From Gammaproteobacteria bacterium (GTDB lineage: Bacteria; Pseudomonadota; Gammaproteobacteria; Chromatiales; Chromatiaceae): 5,866 nt of DNA. How positions within the stretch are numbered: the stretch's first letter is position 1; each line of letters begins with the position of its first letter. Of the stretch, positions 1-5,776 are shown piece after piece. The translations under genes were made by a program, and so were the position numbers. Under the pieces are notes generated by a model. The model saw only the letters and a program-made list of their open reading frames with translations, searched no databases and was not told the origin of the DNA. Location of the stretch: positions 30,058 to 35,923 of the forward strand of contig JADWMH010000001.1 in the NCBI GenBank assembly GCA_015767355.1. Reading direction: 5' to 3'.

Positions 1-351
1 AAAGAGATCAATGCGATCGGTATGTTCCTGTCGCTGCAGATCGTTGTAGGTTTGATCGGCTACAAGGTGATGAAGAGGGTCGGTTATTTCAGAGACTATA
101 GCCAGGGAGCGAAAGCGGATGCGGGAAGCTTCTCCCTGATTTGTCCGGGTGTAGCCTTCGTGGTTTTCGGTATGTTCTTTATCGTGTTTGGCCTGGTGAA
201 GAATGGTCTCGTGGAGCCGCTTTCTCCGGCCTTTTTCATGCTTTTGCTGCCCCTGGCGCTGATTCAGCTGCAGACAGTGAGAGTCTATTTTCGACTGTTG
301 TGCAGAGTGACAGCATGCGGAAGCTGTAAAGTTACAACAGCTGAGTCATGA
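1..351 (+). CDS. C-terminal part of a multi-spanning membrane protein, unidentified
   Basis: The reading frame is open from the first base of the window, so this is the last 116 codons of a gene that starts upstream; the ATG at 22 is internal. The fragment has three strongly hydrophobic segments, at about fragment residues 8-24, 46-67 and 75-98, separated by short loops, one of them basic (YKVMKR). It therefore looks like the end of a polytopic inner-membrane protein, probably a transporter or channel-like protein. The last 16 residues form a small polar tail with three cysteines in the pattern C-x4-C-x2-C (C101, C106, C109), plus C48 at the start of the second helix. From memory the segment SFSLICPGV faintly recalls the TsoY or TDT/SLAC1-like membrane families, but I cannot confirm this and assign no function. 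The gene ends with TGA, convergent with bcp, and a MITE-like repeat begins within a few bases of the stop. Confidence 0.7.
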   Translation, partial: KEINAIGMFLSLQIVVGLIGYKVMKRVGYFRDYSQGAKADAGSFSLICPGVAFVVFGMFFIVFGLVKNGLVEPLSPAFFMLLLPLALIQLQTVRVYFRLLCRVTACGSCKVTTAES

Positions 352-353
352 GT

Positions 354-476
354 TAGTGAGATCAGTCTCAGACTGTCGTGGCATAAAAGAGATCATTTTC
401 TCTCGCCAAGGCGCAAAGTCCGCCAGAGAGACTATAAGAATTTCATGTATCGTGAGTCTGAGACTTGGTCTCACTA
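354..476. mobile_element. MITE-like element with palindromic terminal inverted repeats and TA target duplication
   Basis: The element proper is 356-474 (119 bp), flanked by TA on both sides (354-355 and 475-476). Its ends are inverted repeats: left arm AGTGAGATCAGTCTCAGACT (355-374), right arm 455-475, which is its reverse complement apart from one substitution and one single-base indel. Each arm is also a small palindrome: TGAGA-TCAG-TCTCA at 357-370 and TGAGAC-TTG-GTCTCA at 459-473. The interior holds nested stems: TCTCTC (399-404) with GAGAGA (426-431), enclosing GGCG (410-413) with CGCC (421-424). There is no room for a transposase. A TA duplication is the hallmark of IS630/Tc1-mariner-type elements, so mobilisation by such an enzyme is inferred. 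The interior motif CTCTCGCCAAGGCGCAAAG resembles a dispersed intergenic repeat I recall from many proteobacteria. Lying between two convergent stops, the folded RNA could also act as a two-way terminator, though there is no clear U-tract. Confidence 0.7.
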
Positions 477-941
477 GACCATCTTTTTCACCAGTTCAAG
501 CACCTGCTTTGCATGTCCTTTGGGTTTGATATCGTAGAAGGTATGTTGAATAATCCCCTGCTTGTCGATGATGAAGGTTGACCGCAAAATCCCCATCTTC
601 TTCTCGCCATGCGCCTCTTTTTCGCGCCACACATCGTAGGCTTTGCACAGCACTCCATCGATATCAGCCAGCAGGTGGATGGTGAGTCCGTGTTTGTCGC
701 GAAAGTTCCCATGTGTGTAGCAGCTGTCTCTGCTGACACCGAAGATGAGGGTATCCAGCTTTTCAAACTGACCACTCATATCTGAAAACTCCAGCGCCTC
801 CAGGGTGCATCCGGGAGTATCGTCTTTGGGGTAAAAATAGAGCACCAGGTTATGTTTGTTTCTGAGGTCTTCGAGCTGAATCATCTCGAGTTCTGCATTG
901 GGAATCTCAAAGCCTGGAGCTATATCACCGGGTTTCAGCAT
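474..941 (-). CDS. bcp: Thioredoxin-dependent peroxiredoxin, Bcp/PrxQ family
   Basis: This cytoplasmic thiol peroxidase reduces hydrogen peroxide and organic hydroperoxides with electrons from thioredoxin or a similar donor. At 155 aa it is full length for the family. The AhpC/TSA fold signature is clear: YFYPKDDTPGCT (residues 35-46) carries the catalytic T42, P43 and peroxidatic C45, and R120 in ILRSTFIID is the conserved active-site arginine. The resolving cysteine that many Bcp proteins have five residues after C45 is leucine here (L50). C74 (in SRDSCYTH) and C99 (in GVLCKAY) are the only other cysteines, so the enzyme is either an atypical 2-Cys or a 1-Cys form. The ATG at 941 is preceded on the minus strand by AGGAGA (946-951), four bases upstream, which settles the start. 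The gene is separated from thiO by 154 bp with its own promoter-like sequences, so it is probably a separate unit. Its TAG stop lies at the end of the neighbouring MITE. Confidence 0.95.
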   Translation of the reverse strand: MLKPGDIAPGFEIPNAELEMIQLEDLRNKHNLVLYFYPKDDTPGCTLEALEFSDMSGQFEKLDTLIFGVSRDSCYTHGNFRDKHGLTIHLLADIDGVLCKAYDVWREKEAHGEKKMGILRSTFIIDKQGIIQHTFYDIKPKGHAKQVLELVKKMV

Positions 942-968
942 GGGGTCTCCTTTTGGTCACTTGTGGTT

Positions 969-997
969 ATTATTGAATGAGGAGAGAGGCTTTGCAA
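969..997 (-). promoter_or_regulatory. Candidate sigma-70 promoter of bcp
   Basis: Reading the minus strand, TTGCAA (997-992) and AATAAT (974-969) are spaced by 17 bases and match the -35 and -10 consensus at four and five of six positions. Transcription would begin near 962, giving a short leader of about 20 nt that contains the AGGAGA ribosome-binding site. This is a pattern match only; no transcript data are available here. Confidence 0.45.
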
Positions 998-1030
998 CTC
1001 TTCTGATGCAGCTTCCCCTCCCTGCTCATT

Positions 1031-1044
1031 TTGATGTATATCAA
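1031..1044. promoter_or_regulatory. Perfect FNR/Anr-type binding site upstream of bcp
   Basis: TTGATGTATATCAA matches the FNR/Anr consensus TTGAT-N4-ATCAA at all ten defined positions. It lies in the 154-bp gap between thiO and bcp, centred about 96 bases upstream of the bcp start codon. bcp is the only gene that could be transcribed away from it, since no plus-strand gene follows. Its centre would be about 75 bases upstream of the inferred transcription start near 962. This suggests that an oxygen-sensing FNR/Anr or Dnr regulator controls bcp; whether by activation or repression cannot be told from sequence. Confidence 0.6.
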
Positions 1045-1095
1045 GTTTATACCATAGGCAGGTTGCTGCAGAAAGAAATTCTTTGCAAGTCAGAA

Positions 1096-2184
1096 TCAAT
1101 CGCGCACAGCATCAAATGCGTAGGGCGCGGGGTCTATCTCTGTTTCTCTTCCGAGCACCAGATCTGCGACCAGTTTTGCCGATGCAGGCGCCAGCACCAC
1201 GCCGTTGCGGTAGTGTCCGGCATTAATGAAGAGATTCCCATATTCCGGGTGTCTGCCGATGTAGGGTACGCCGCCCGGTGAGCCCGGACGCAGTCCTGCC
1301 CAGTGGTGTTCTATCGGGTAATCGGCCAACTGCGGGTAGAGGTCGATGGCGCATTGATGCAGCAGTTCGGTGGCCTCGCTGGTAGTCTCCTTGACGAATC
1401 CGGTATGTTCGATTGTGCTGCCAAACAGCACCCGGCCATCTTTGCGCGGCACCGTGTAGTGGCTGTCCCACAGGGTGATGCGTTTGACAGTGCCGGGGTT
1501 TGTCTTGAACAGCAGCATCTGTCCGCGTACGGGCTCAATCTTCGGCTGGGGCATGGTCTCGCGCAGCATTTCACCCGCCCAGGCGCCGCTGCAGAGAATG
1601 ATCTTTTCTGCGATAAACCGCTGCTTAGCTGTCTTTACCGCAGTGATATTTGTACCCGTATGTTCAAATCCTGTGACTGGACTCTCAAGGATGAAATTTG
1701 CGCCAAGGTTTTCAAGCTCCTTGTGCAGTGCTTTCATGAAACGCGGGTTTCTGACCTGGGCAACCTGCGGCAGCCACAACCCCTCTTCAACCGGGCTCTT
1801 CAGCGTTGTTTCTATGTCGAGCATCTGCTGCCTGTCGAGCTGCTGCAGATTGACCTGCCACTGCTGCGCCCATCGCACTGCCGCCCGGGTTTCATCAGGC
1901 GCCAGAATCAGCAGCCCGCTGTTGAGATATTCAGGATCGATGCCTGTATTTTCAGCGAGTTGCGCCGCCAATGCAGGGTAGACTCTCTGGCTGTCGCTCG
2001 CCAGCAGATTGACTGCATCAGCATAGCGCCATGGATAGAGAGGGGAGATGATGCCACCGCCTGCCCATGAGGATTCCCGACCGCTTTGCTGACGTTCGAT
2101 GATGGTAACCCTGACGCCGTGGAGCAACAGTTCGCGTGCGCTCATCATACCGCTGATGCCTGCGCCTATCACGATGGTGTGCAT
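1096..2184 (-). CDS. thiO: Glycine oxidase ThiO (thiamine thiazole synthesis)
   Basis: This FAD-dependent amine oxidase of the DAO family oxidises glycine to iminoacetate (dehydroglycine), a building block of the thiazole ring of thiamine; it is the O2-dependent alternative to ThiH. The 362-aa protein begins with a Rossmann FAD-binding motif, GAGISG (residues 7-12), with E30 at the end of the second strand as the ribose-binding acid. It continues with SSWAGGGIISP (38-48) and CSGAWAG (198-204), and ends with the family signatures GLRPGSPGG (297-305) and GHYRNG (323-328). Y243, R299 and R326 appear to correspond to the glycine-carboxylate ligands Y246, R302 and R329 of Bacillus subtilis ThiO, all with the same offset of three. 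The frame stays open upstream to 2394, but the FAD motif requires the start at 2184; the extra residues would lie wholly inside ispH. The start is 5 bases after the ispH stop, implying coupled translation. No other thi gene is visible. A related amino-acid oxidase such as DadA is less likely. Confidence 0.9.
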   Translation of the reverse strand: MHTIVIGAGISGMMSARELLLHGVRVTIIERQQSGRESSWAGGGIISPLYPWRYADAVNLLASDSQRVYPALAAQLAENTGIDPEYLNSGLLILAPDETRAAVRWAQQWQVNLQQLDRQQMLDIETTLKSPVEEGLWLPQVAQVRNPRFMKALHKELENLGANFILESPVTGFEHTGTNITAVKTAKQRFIAEKIILCSGAWAGEMLRETMPQPKIEPVRGQMLLFKTNPGTVKRITLWDSHYTVPRKDGRVLFGSTIEHTGFVKETTSEATELLHQCAIDLYPQLADYPIEHHWAGLRPGSPGGVPYIGRHPEYGNLFINAGHYRNGVVLAPASAKLVADLVLGRETEIDPAPYAFDAVRD

Positions 2185-2189
2185 CTGCG

Positions 2190-3161
2190 TTATCCCGTCT
2201 CTTTTGAAGCTTGTTGCTCTGCCATGAGACGCAGGTTTTTTGGCAGTACAAACACGATATCCTCTCTGGTCCCCATATTCTCTTCCGCAGTCTCCGCTCC
2301 GAGTGACTGCAGGCGTTTGATAACGTTGGAGACCACGACTTCCGGCGCCGAAGCCCCTGCAGTAACGCCGATGACATCGATTCCATGCAGCCATTCGGGA
2401 TCGATGTCATCGGCGCCATCGATCAGATAGGAGGTTCTTCCCTGTTTCTCCGCCAGCTCTCGCAACCGGTTTGAGTTGGAGCTGTTGGGAGAACCGACCA
2501 CCAGGATCAGGTCGCATTCAGTGGCAAGCTCTTTGACGGCATCCTGCCGGTTTTGTGTGGCATAGCAGATGTCATCTTTCTTCTGCCCGGTAATCTCGGG
2601 AAAGCGTTTTCGCAATGCAGCGATAACCTCTGCGGTGTCATCGATCGAGAGGGTTGTCTGGGTGACGTAGCCGATTTTATACGGGTTTTTGATGTTCAGG
2701 TTTGCTACATCTTCCGGGGTCTCGATCAGCAGAATCTCTCCCTCCATGTGCAGGCATCGATACTGTCCCATGGTGCCCTCGACTTCGGGGTGTCCCTTGT
2801 GTCCGATAAGCACCACCGAGTCGCCATTTTTACAGTGTCGAAGCACCTCCATGTGAACCTTGGTGACCAGCGGGCAGGTGGCGTCGAAAATTTGTAACTC
2901 GCGGGCATCCGCTTCATCCTTGACATCCTGTGCAACGCCGTGGGCGGAGAAGATCACCGTCTGTCCGTCCGGAATGTCATCGAGGCTGTCGACAAAAATA
3001 GCACCCCGTTCGCGCAGACTTTCGACGACAAAGCGGTTATGCACGACTTCATGACGTACATAGATTGGAGGTCCGATCAGATCAAGCGCCGTTTCAACGA
3101 TTTCGATGGCGCGATCCACCCCGGCGCAGAACCCACGGGGATTGGCAAGCAGCAGTTTCAT
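2190..3161 (-). CDS. ispH: 4-hydroxy-3-methylbut-2-enyl diphosphate reductase IspH (LytB)
   Basis: IspH is the last enzyme of the MEP isoprenoid pathway. It reductively dehydroxylates HMBPP to IPP and DMAPP using a [4Fe-4S] cluster, in the cytoplasm. The protein opens with MKLLLANPRGFCAGVDRA, the family's characteristic start. Cluster ligands are C12, C96 and C199. Active-site residues H41, H74, H124, E126 and T167 fall at the same numbers as in the E. coli enzyme, and S227, S228, N229 and S271 match its diphosphate-binding serines and asparagine with a shift of two. Length is 323 aa against 316 in E. coli. The start at 3161 is chosen because it gives the usual N-terminus and a 4-nt ATGA overlap with the pduO stop; an ATG three codons upstream (3170) is possible, with GGGAG about 13 bases before it. 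The gene sits between pduO and thiO in a compact run. A perfect 16-bp inverted repeat lies within codons 249-266. Confidence 0.97.
   Translation of the reverse strand: MKLLLANPRGFCAGVDRAIEIVETALDLIGPPIYVRHEVVHNRFVVESLRERGAIFVDSLDDIPDGQTVIFSAHGVAQDVKDEADARELQIFDATCPLVTKVHMEVLRHCKNGDSVVLIGHKGHPEVEGTMGQYRCLHMEGEILLIETPEDVANLNIKNPYKIGYVTQTTLSIDDTAEVIAALRKRFPEITGQKKDDICYATQNRQDAVKELATECDLILVVGSPNSSNSNRLRELAEKQGRTSYLIDGADDIDPEWLHGIDVIGVTAGASAPEVVVSNVIKRLQSLGAETAEENMGTREDIVFVLPKNLRLMAEQQASKETG
2366..2415. repeat. Perfect 16-bp inverted repeat inside ispH
   Basis: CGCCGATGACATCGAT (2366-2381) and ATCGATGTCATCGGCG (2400-2415) are exact reverse complements separated by 18 bases. In the ispH mRNA they would form a 16-bp uninterrupted stem across the codons for residues 249-266. 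Part of the match comes from repeated GAT and ATC codons for Asp and Ile, but the identity extends beyond those. The match is certain; any role in mRNA stability or in tuning thiO expression downstream is inference. Confidence 0.75.
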
Positions 3162-3694
3162 GGAATCCATTTGGTTTCAGGCTCTCCCAGCTGCTGGTTG
3201 ACGTGTCGAGCCAGCACAAACAGCAAATCAGAGAGGCGATTAAGATAACGTAACAGCAGAGAGTTTACCTCTTCTTGCTGTGCAAGGTGTAATACCTCGC
3301 ACTCAACACGACGGCAGATGCTGCGAGCATGATGCAGTGTGGCGCCGGCAACCGAGCCTCCGGGAAAGATGAAATGCGTCATGCGCGGCAATGCGGCATC
3401 GTAGTGATCGATCATCTTTTCCACCGCCAGCAGATGCTCCTCCATGATGTTGATCTCATTCGCCAGCGCCAGCTCGGCGCCGCAGATAAAAATCTGCTTC
3501 TGCAGAGTCTCGACTTGTTGCATCAGTATAGGATCACTCAATTGTGAGCAGGCGATCCCCAGCACGGCATTGAGCTCATCCAGGGCGCCGATGGCCAGGA
3601 TCCGTTGATCTGTTTTTGAACGGCGTTCGCCATTGGCGAGTCCGCTGCTTCCCTGGTCACCGGTGCGGGTATAGATGCGTGATTTATTAGTCAT
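3158..3694 (-). CDS. pduO: PduO-type ATP:cob(I)alamin adenosyltransferase
   Basis: This cytoplasmic enzyme transfers the adenosyl group of ATP to reduced cobalamin (or cobyrinic acid diamide), producing the coenzyme form adenosylcobalamin. The 178-aa protein has the PduO-type helical-bundle signatures in order: an N-terminal nucleotide-binding segment IYTRTGDQGSSGLANGER (7-24), GALDELNAVLG (36-46), FPGGSVAGATLHHARSICRR (110-129) with the conserved arginines R124 and R128, and LLRYLNRLSDLLFVLAR (147-163). Length is typical of the single-domain form; there is no fused DUF336 or other domain. AAGGA (3697-3701) precedes the start at a tight spacing of two bases. The stop overlaps the ispH start by four bases. 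The btuB receptor gene lies 204 bp upstream on the same strand, and a MITE-like repeat occupies most of that gap. The pairing with btuB supports a role in salvage of imported corrinoid. It is not a CobA/BtuR-type enzyme, which has a P-loop that is absent here. Confidence 0.93.
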   Translation of the reverse strand: MTNKSRIYTRTGDQGSSGLANGERRSKTDQRILAIGALDELNAVLGIACSQLSDPILMQQVETLQKQIFICGAELALANEINIMEEHLLAVEKMIDHYDAALPRMTHFIFPGGSVAGATLHHARSICRRVECEVLHLAQQEEVNSLLLRYLNRLSDLLFVLARHVNQQLGEPETKWIP

Positions 3695-3730
3695 GATCCT
3701 TGTAACTTCTCAATAAGCCCGTGTGAATCC

Positions 3731-3852
3731 GTCATTGCGAGGGAGCCTAAGCGACCGTGGCAATCTCGATGGTACAGGAGATCGCTCTACTTCGTTCGAG
3801 ATGCCAGTAATCACAAGTAGATTGCCGCGTCGCTGAGGCTCCTCGCAATGAC
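3731..3852. mobile_element. Palindromic intergenic repeat (MITE-like), GTCATTGCGAGG family
   Basis: The ends GTCATTGCGAG (3731-3741) and CTCGCAATGAC (3842-3852) are perfect inverted repeats. Pairing continues inward to about 36 bases on the left and 34 on the right, ending at GGCAATCT/AGATTGCC, with two mismatches and two single-base bulges. A second inner palindrome pairs ATCTCGA (3763-3769) with TCGAGAT (3796-3802). Sequences beginning GTCATTGCGAGG and ending in its complement are a dispersed repeat I recall from many bacterial genomes; that is recollection, not a search result. No obvious target duplication flanks it and it has no coding capacity. It sits between btuB and pduO, so if the two are co-transcribed its RNA would form a long hairpin between them. 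Confidence 0.75.
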
Positions 3853-3870
3853 TTCTTGTCCTTCGTGGTG
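3853..3870. repeat. Short sequence resembling a dispersed CCTTCGTGGTG repeat
   Basis: TTCTTGTCCTTCGTGGTG lies directly against the end of the GTCATTGCGAGG element. It resembles a degenerate copy of the intergenic motif CTTCGTGTCCTTCGTGGTG, which recurs in many environmental proteobacterial genomes. A single copy is visible, so the assignment rests on recollection only. Confidence 0.25.
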
Positions 3871-3898
3871 AGTTTTTCTCTACATTTAGAATTGCTGC

Positions 3899-5758
3899 TC
3901 AGATTTTCACTTTGATGCCGATAAAAACTCCGAATCCCGCACCGGCATAGCCGTGAACCGGCTGATACTCCTTGTCGGTCAAATTGATGATTTTTCCTTC
4001 AAGCCGCAAACGCTCATTGAACTGATAGCTGGCGGCAAGGTCAATGGTTGTGTAACCGCCGAGCGTGGTGCGGGTGACGGGGAATGAGCCGCGAATCGTA
4101 TCGTCGCGACTGCCAACATAGTGCACGATGCCGGAGAGAGAGACCTTCCCGGAGGGATCGTAATTGAGCGTCAGGCTCGCCTCGTTTTCCGGACGGCGCA
4201 GCAGCGGTTTACCATCAACGTCTTTTGTATCCGTCCAGGTGTAGTCCACGCGGGCATTGAAAGCATCATTGAAGCGGTAGCTGATAAAGCTCTCGACGCC
4301 TTTTGTCGTCACATCCGAGACATTGAAGTATTTGAAGGTAGTGTTGTTGAAATCGATCAGGTTGTCCATCTTGTTGTAAAAGAGTGTGGCGCCCAGGGCG
4401 AGCCTGTTGTCCAGCAACTGCTGGTCAAAACCAATCTCAGCGCCGCGACTCTTCTCGGCTTTAAGATCCGAATTCCCTGAAAATTCATCATAGAGTTGAA
4501 ACAGGGAGGGAGCGTTGAAAGCCGTGCCATAGCTTGCCTTGATCCTTGTATTGCTCTGTTCGATCAGGTAGACAGGTGCGATGCGCCAGGTGGTTTCACC
4601 GCCAAAACCGGTGTGGTCATCATGGCGCACGCCAATGGTGCCGAACAGGTTCCCAAAATAACTGAACTGATCCTGCAGATAGAAAGACCTGGTTGTTGCC
4701 TGGTGATCGCTGGCGGAAAAATCTGATGAGGCAGCAGCACTCTCCTGTTCCCATTTGAATCCGGCTGTCAGCGTATGGTTGTCCAGAAAGTAGAAGTCAT
4801 TGCGCCACTCCGCCTCATTACGTTTGCTGTCGAAATAGGTCGAGGAGGGGAGTCCGAGGAAGTCATAGACGGTGTCCCTGACACTGCTGCTGCGGTTGAA
4901 CACCAAGCGGCTGCTCCACTCTCCGTCGAGCAGGCGCGTCTCGGCGGCGGTGTGAATAAACCAGCTTTCCAGGTCTGTTTCCGGAATAGGCGATTCATCC
5001 GCACTGGCGTCGAACTCGGTATTCGAGTCGATAAACTGCCCACTCAACTCGAATTTCAGATTTTCAACCGGATGGAACTCAGTGCTGGCAGTCAGCGTGG
5101 TATTGCGATAGCCGTCGTCATCGACAGGAGAAAGCTGATAATCCGGTGCGCTGACGGTTTCGCCATCGGTGTCGATATTTGCCAGCGACAGCATGTATGT
5201 CGCTTTCTGATTTCCGCCATAGAGTGTCGCAGCCTCTTTAAAGGTGCTGTGGCTGCCGCCGGCAAGCTCGATCGAGCCGCTCACAGGACCGCCCGCAGTG
5301 CTCCCTTTTCTGGTGATAATGTTGATGACGCCGCCAATGGCATCGGAACCATAGAGCGTACTCTGGGGTCCCCGCACAACCTCGATGCGTTCGATGGCAT
5401 CGGTCATGAGGTTGGAAAAATCAAAAGCGCCGTTCGGCGTGGTGGTGTCATTGATCTTGACACCGTCAATCATAACCAGAACATGATTCGAGTTTGTGCC
5501 GCGGATAAACAGCGATGTCGGCTGCCCGATGCCGCCATTGCGGGCAACATGGACTCCGGGGGTCTGACGCAGCGCTTCGGCAACTGTCTGGTATTGATGG
5601 CGCTCAATGTCGTTGCGTGTAATGACAGTGGTTGATGGCGCAGTCTCTACAAGAGGGGTTTCGTTGCCTGTCGCGGTGATGACGATGACTGTCTCATCTT
5701 CGGCAGACATGGCTGCGCCTGATGTTGCCAGCAGCAACAGTGGGATGGTTGATTTCAT
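3899..5758 (-). CDS. btuB: TonB-dependent outer-membrane vitamin B12 receptor BtuB
   Basis: BtuB binds cobalamin at the cell surface and imports it to the periplasm with energy from TonB-ExbBD. The 619-aa protein (E. coli 614) starts with a signal peptide MKSTIPLLLLATSGAAMSA, cleaved near residues 16-19. A TonB box, ETVIVITA (22-29), follows, then a plug domain with LFIRGTNSNHVLVMIDGV (83-100) and IERIEVVRGPQSTLYGSDAI (122-141), and a long beta-barrel. The barrel ends with NLTDKEYQPVHGYAGAGFG, typical of BtuB, but the final residue is Ile rather than the usual aromatic. The frame is open to an ATG at 5845, but that would put 29 residues before the signal peptide and overlap the riboswitch, so the start is 5758, with AAAGG (5769-5773) ten bases upstream. 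The predicted B12 box in the leader supports cobalamin as substrate; another corrinoid is possible. pduO follows downstream on the same strand. Confidence 0.92.
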   Translation of the reverse strand: MKSTIPLLLLATSGAAMSAEDETVIVITATGNETPLVETAPSTTVITRNDIERHQYQTVAEALRQTPGVHVARNGGIGQPTSLFIRGTNSNHVLVMIDGVKINDTTTPNGAFDFSNLMTDAIERIEVVRGPQSTLYGSDAIGGVINIITRKGSTAGGPVSGSIELAGGSHSTFKEAATLYGGNQKATYMLSLANIDTDGETVSAPDYQLSPVDDDGYRNTTLTASTEFHPVENLKFELSGQFIDSNTEFDASADESPIPETDLESWFIHTAAETRLLDGEWSSRLVFNRSSSVRDTVYDFLGLPSSTYFDSKRNEAEWRNDFYFLDNHTLTAGFKWEQESAAASSDFSASDHQATTRSFYLQDQFSYFGNLFGTIGVRHDDHTGFGGETTWRIAPVYLIEQSNTRIKASYGTAFNAPSLFQLYDEFSGNSDLKAEKSRGAEIGFDQQLLDNRLALGATLFYNKMDNLIDFNNTTFKYFNVSDVTTKGVESFISYRFNDAFNARVDYTWTDTKDVDGKPLLRRPENEASLTLNYDPSGKVSLSGIVHYVGSRDDTIRGSFPVTRTTLGGYTTIDLAASYQFNERLRLEGKIINLTDKEYQPVHGYAGAGFGVFIGIKVKI

Positions 5759-5776
5759 GATGATTGTACCTTTACG

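Noticed and set aside
322..342. Hairpin AGCTGT...ACAGCT near the end of the plus-strand gene as a terminator
   Set aside because: The stem is only six base pairs, lies inside the coding sequence and has no U-tract after it.
1066..1090. AAAGAAATTCTTT palindrome after thiO as a terminator
   Set aside because: The stem is A/T-only at its core, the loop is too small for a stable fold without bulges, and no U-tract follows.
1303..2070. Plus-strand open frame of 255 codons opposite thiO
   Set aside because: It is fully antisense to a well-supported thiO, and its translation has no recognisable motif and an atypical composition.
2185..2394. N-terminal extension of thiO by 70 codons
   Set aside because: The extension lies wholly inside ispH in another frame, and ThiO proteins begin right at the FAD-binding motif, which starts at 2184.
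3731..3852. Possible tRNA, small RNA gene or CRISPR unit in the btuB-pduO gap
   Set aside because: The structure is a single long imperfect palindrome with terminal inverted repeats; no cloverleaf, repeated spacer pattern or promoter was seen.
4775..5635. Plus-strand open frame of 286 codons opposite btuB
   Set aside because: It lies antisense to the plug and early barrel of BtuB, shows no family signature, and is explained by the composition of the real gene.
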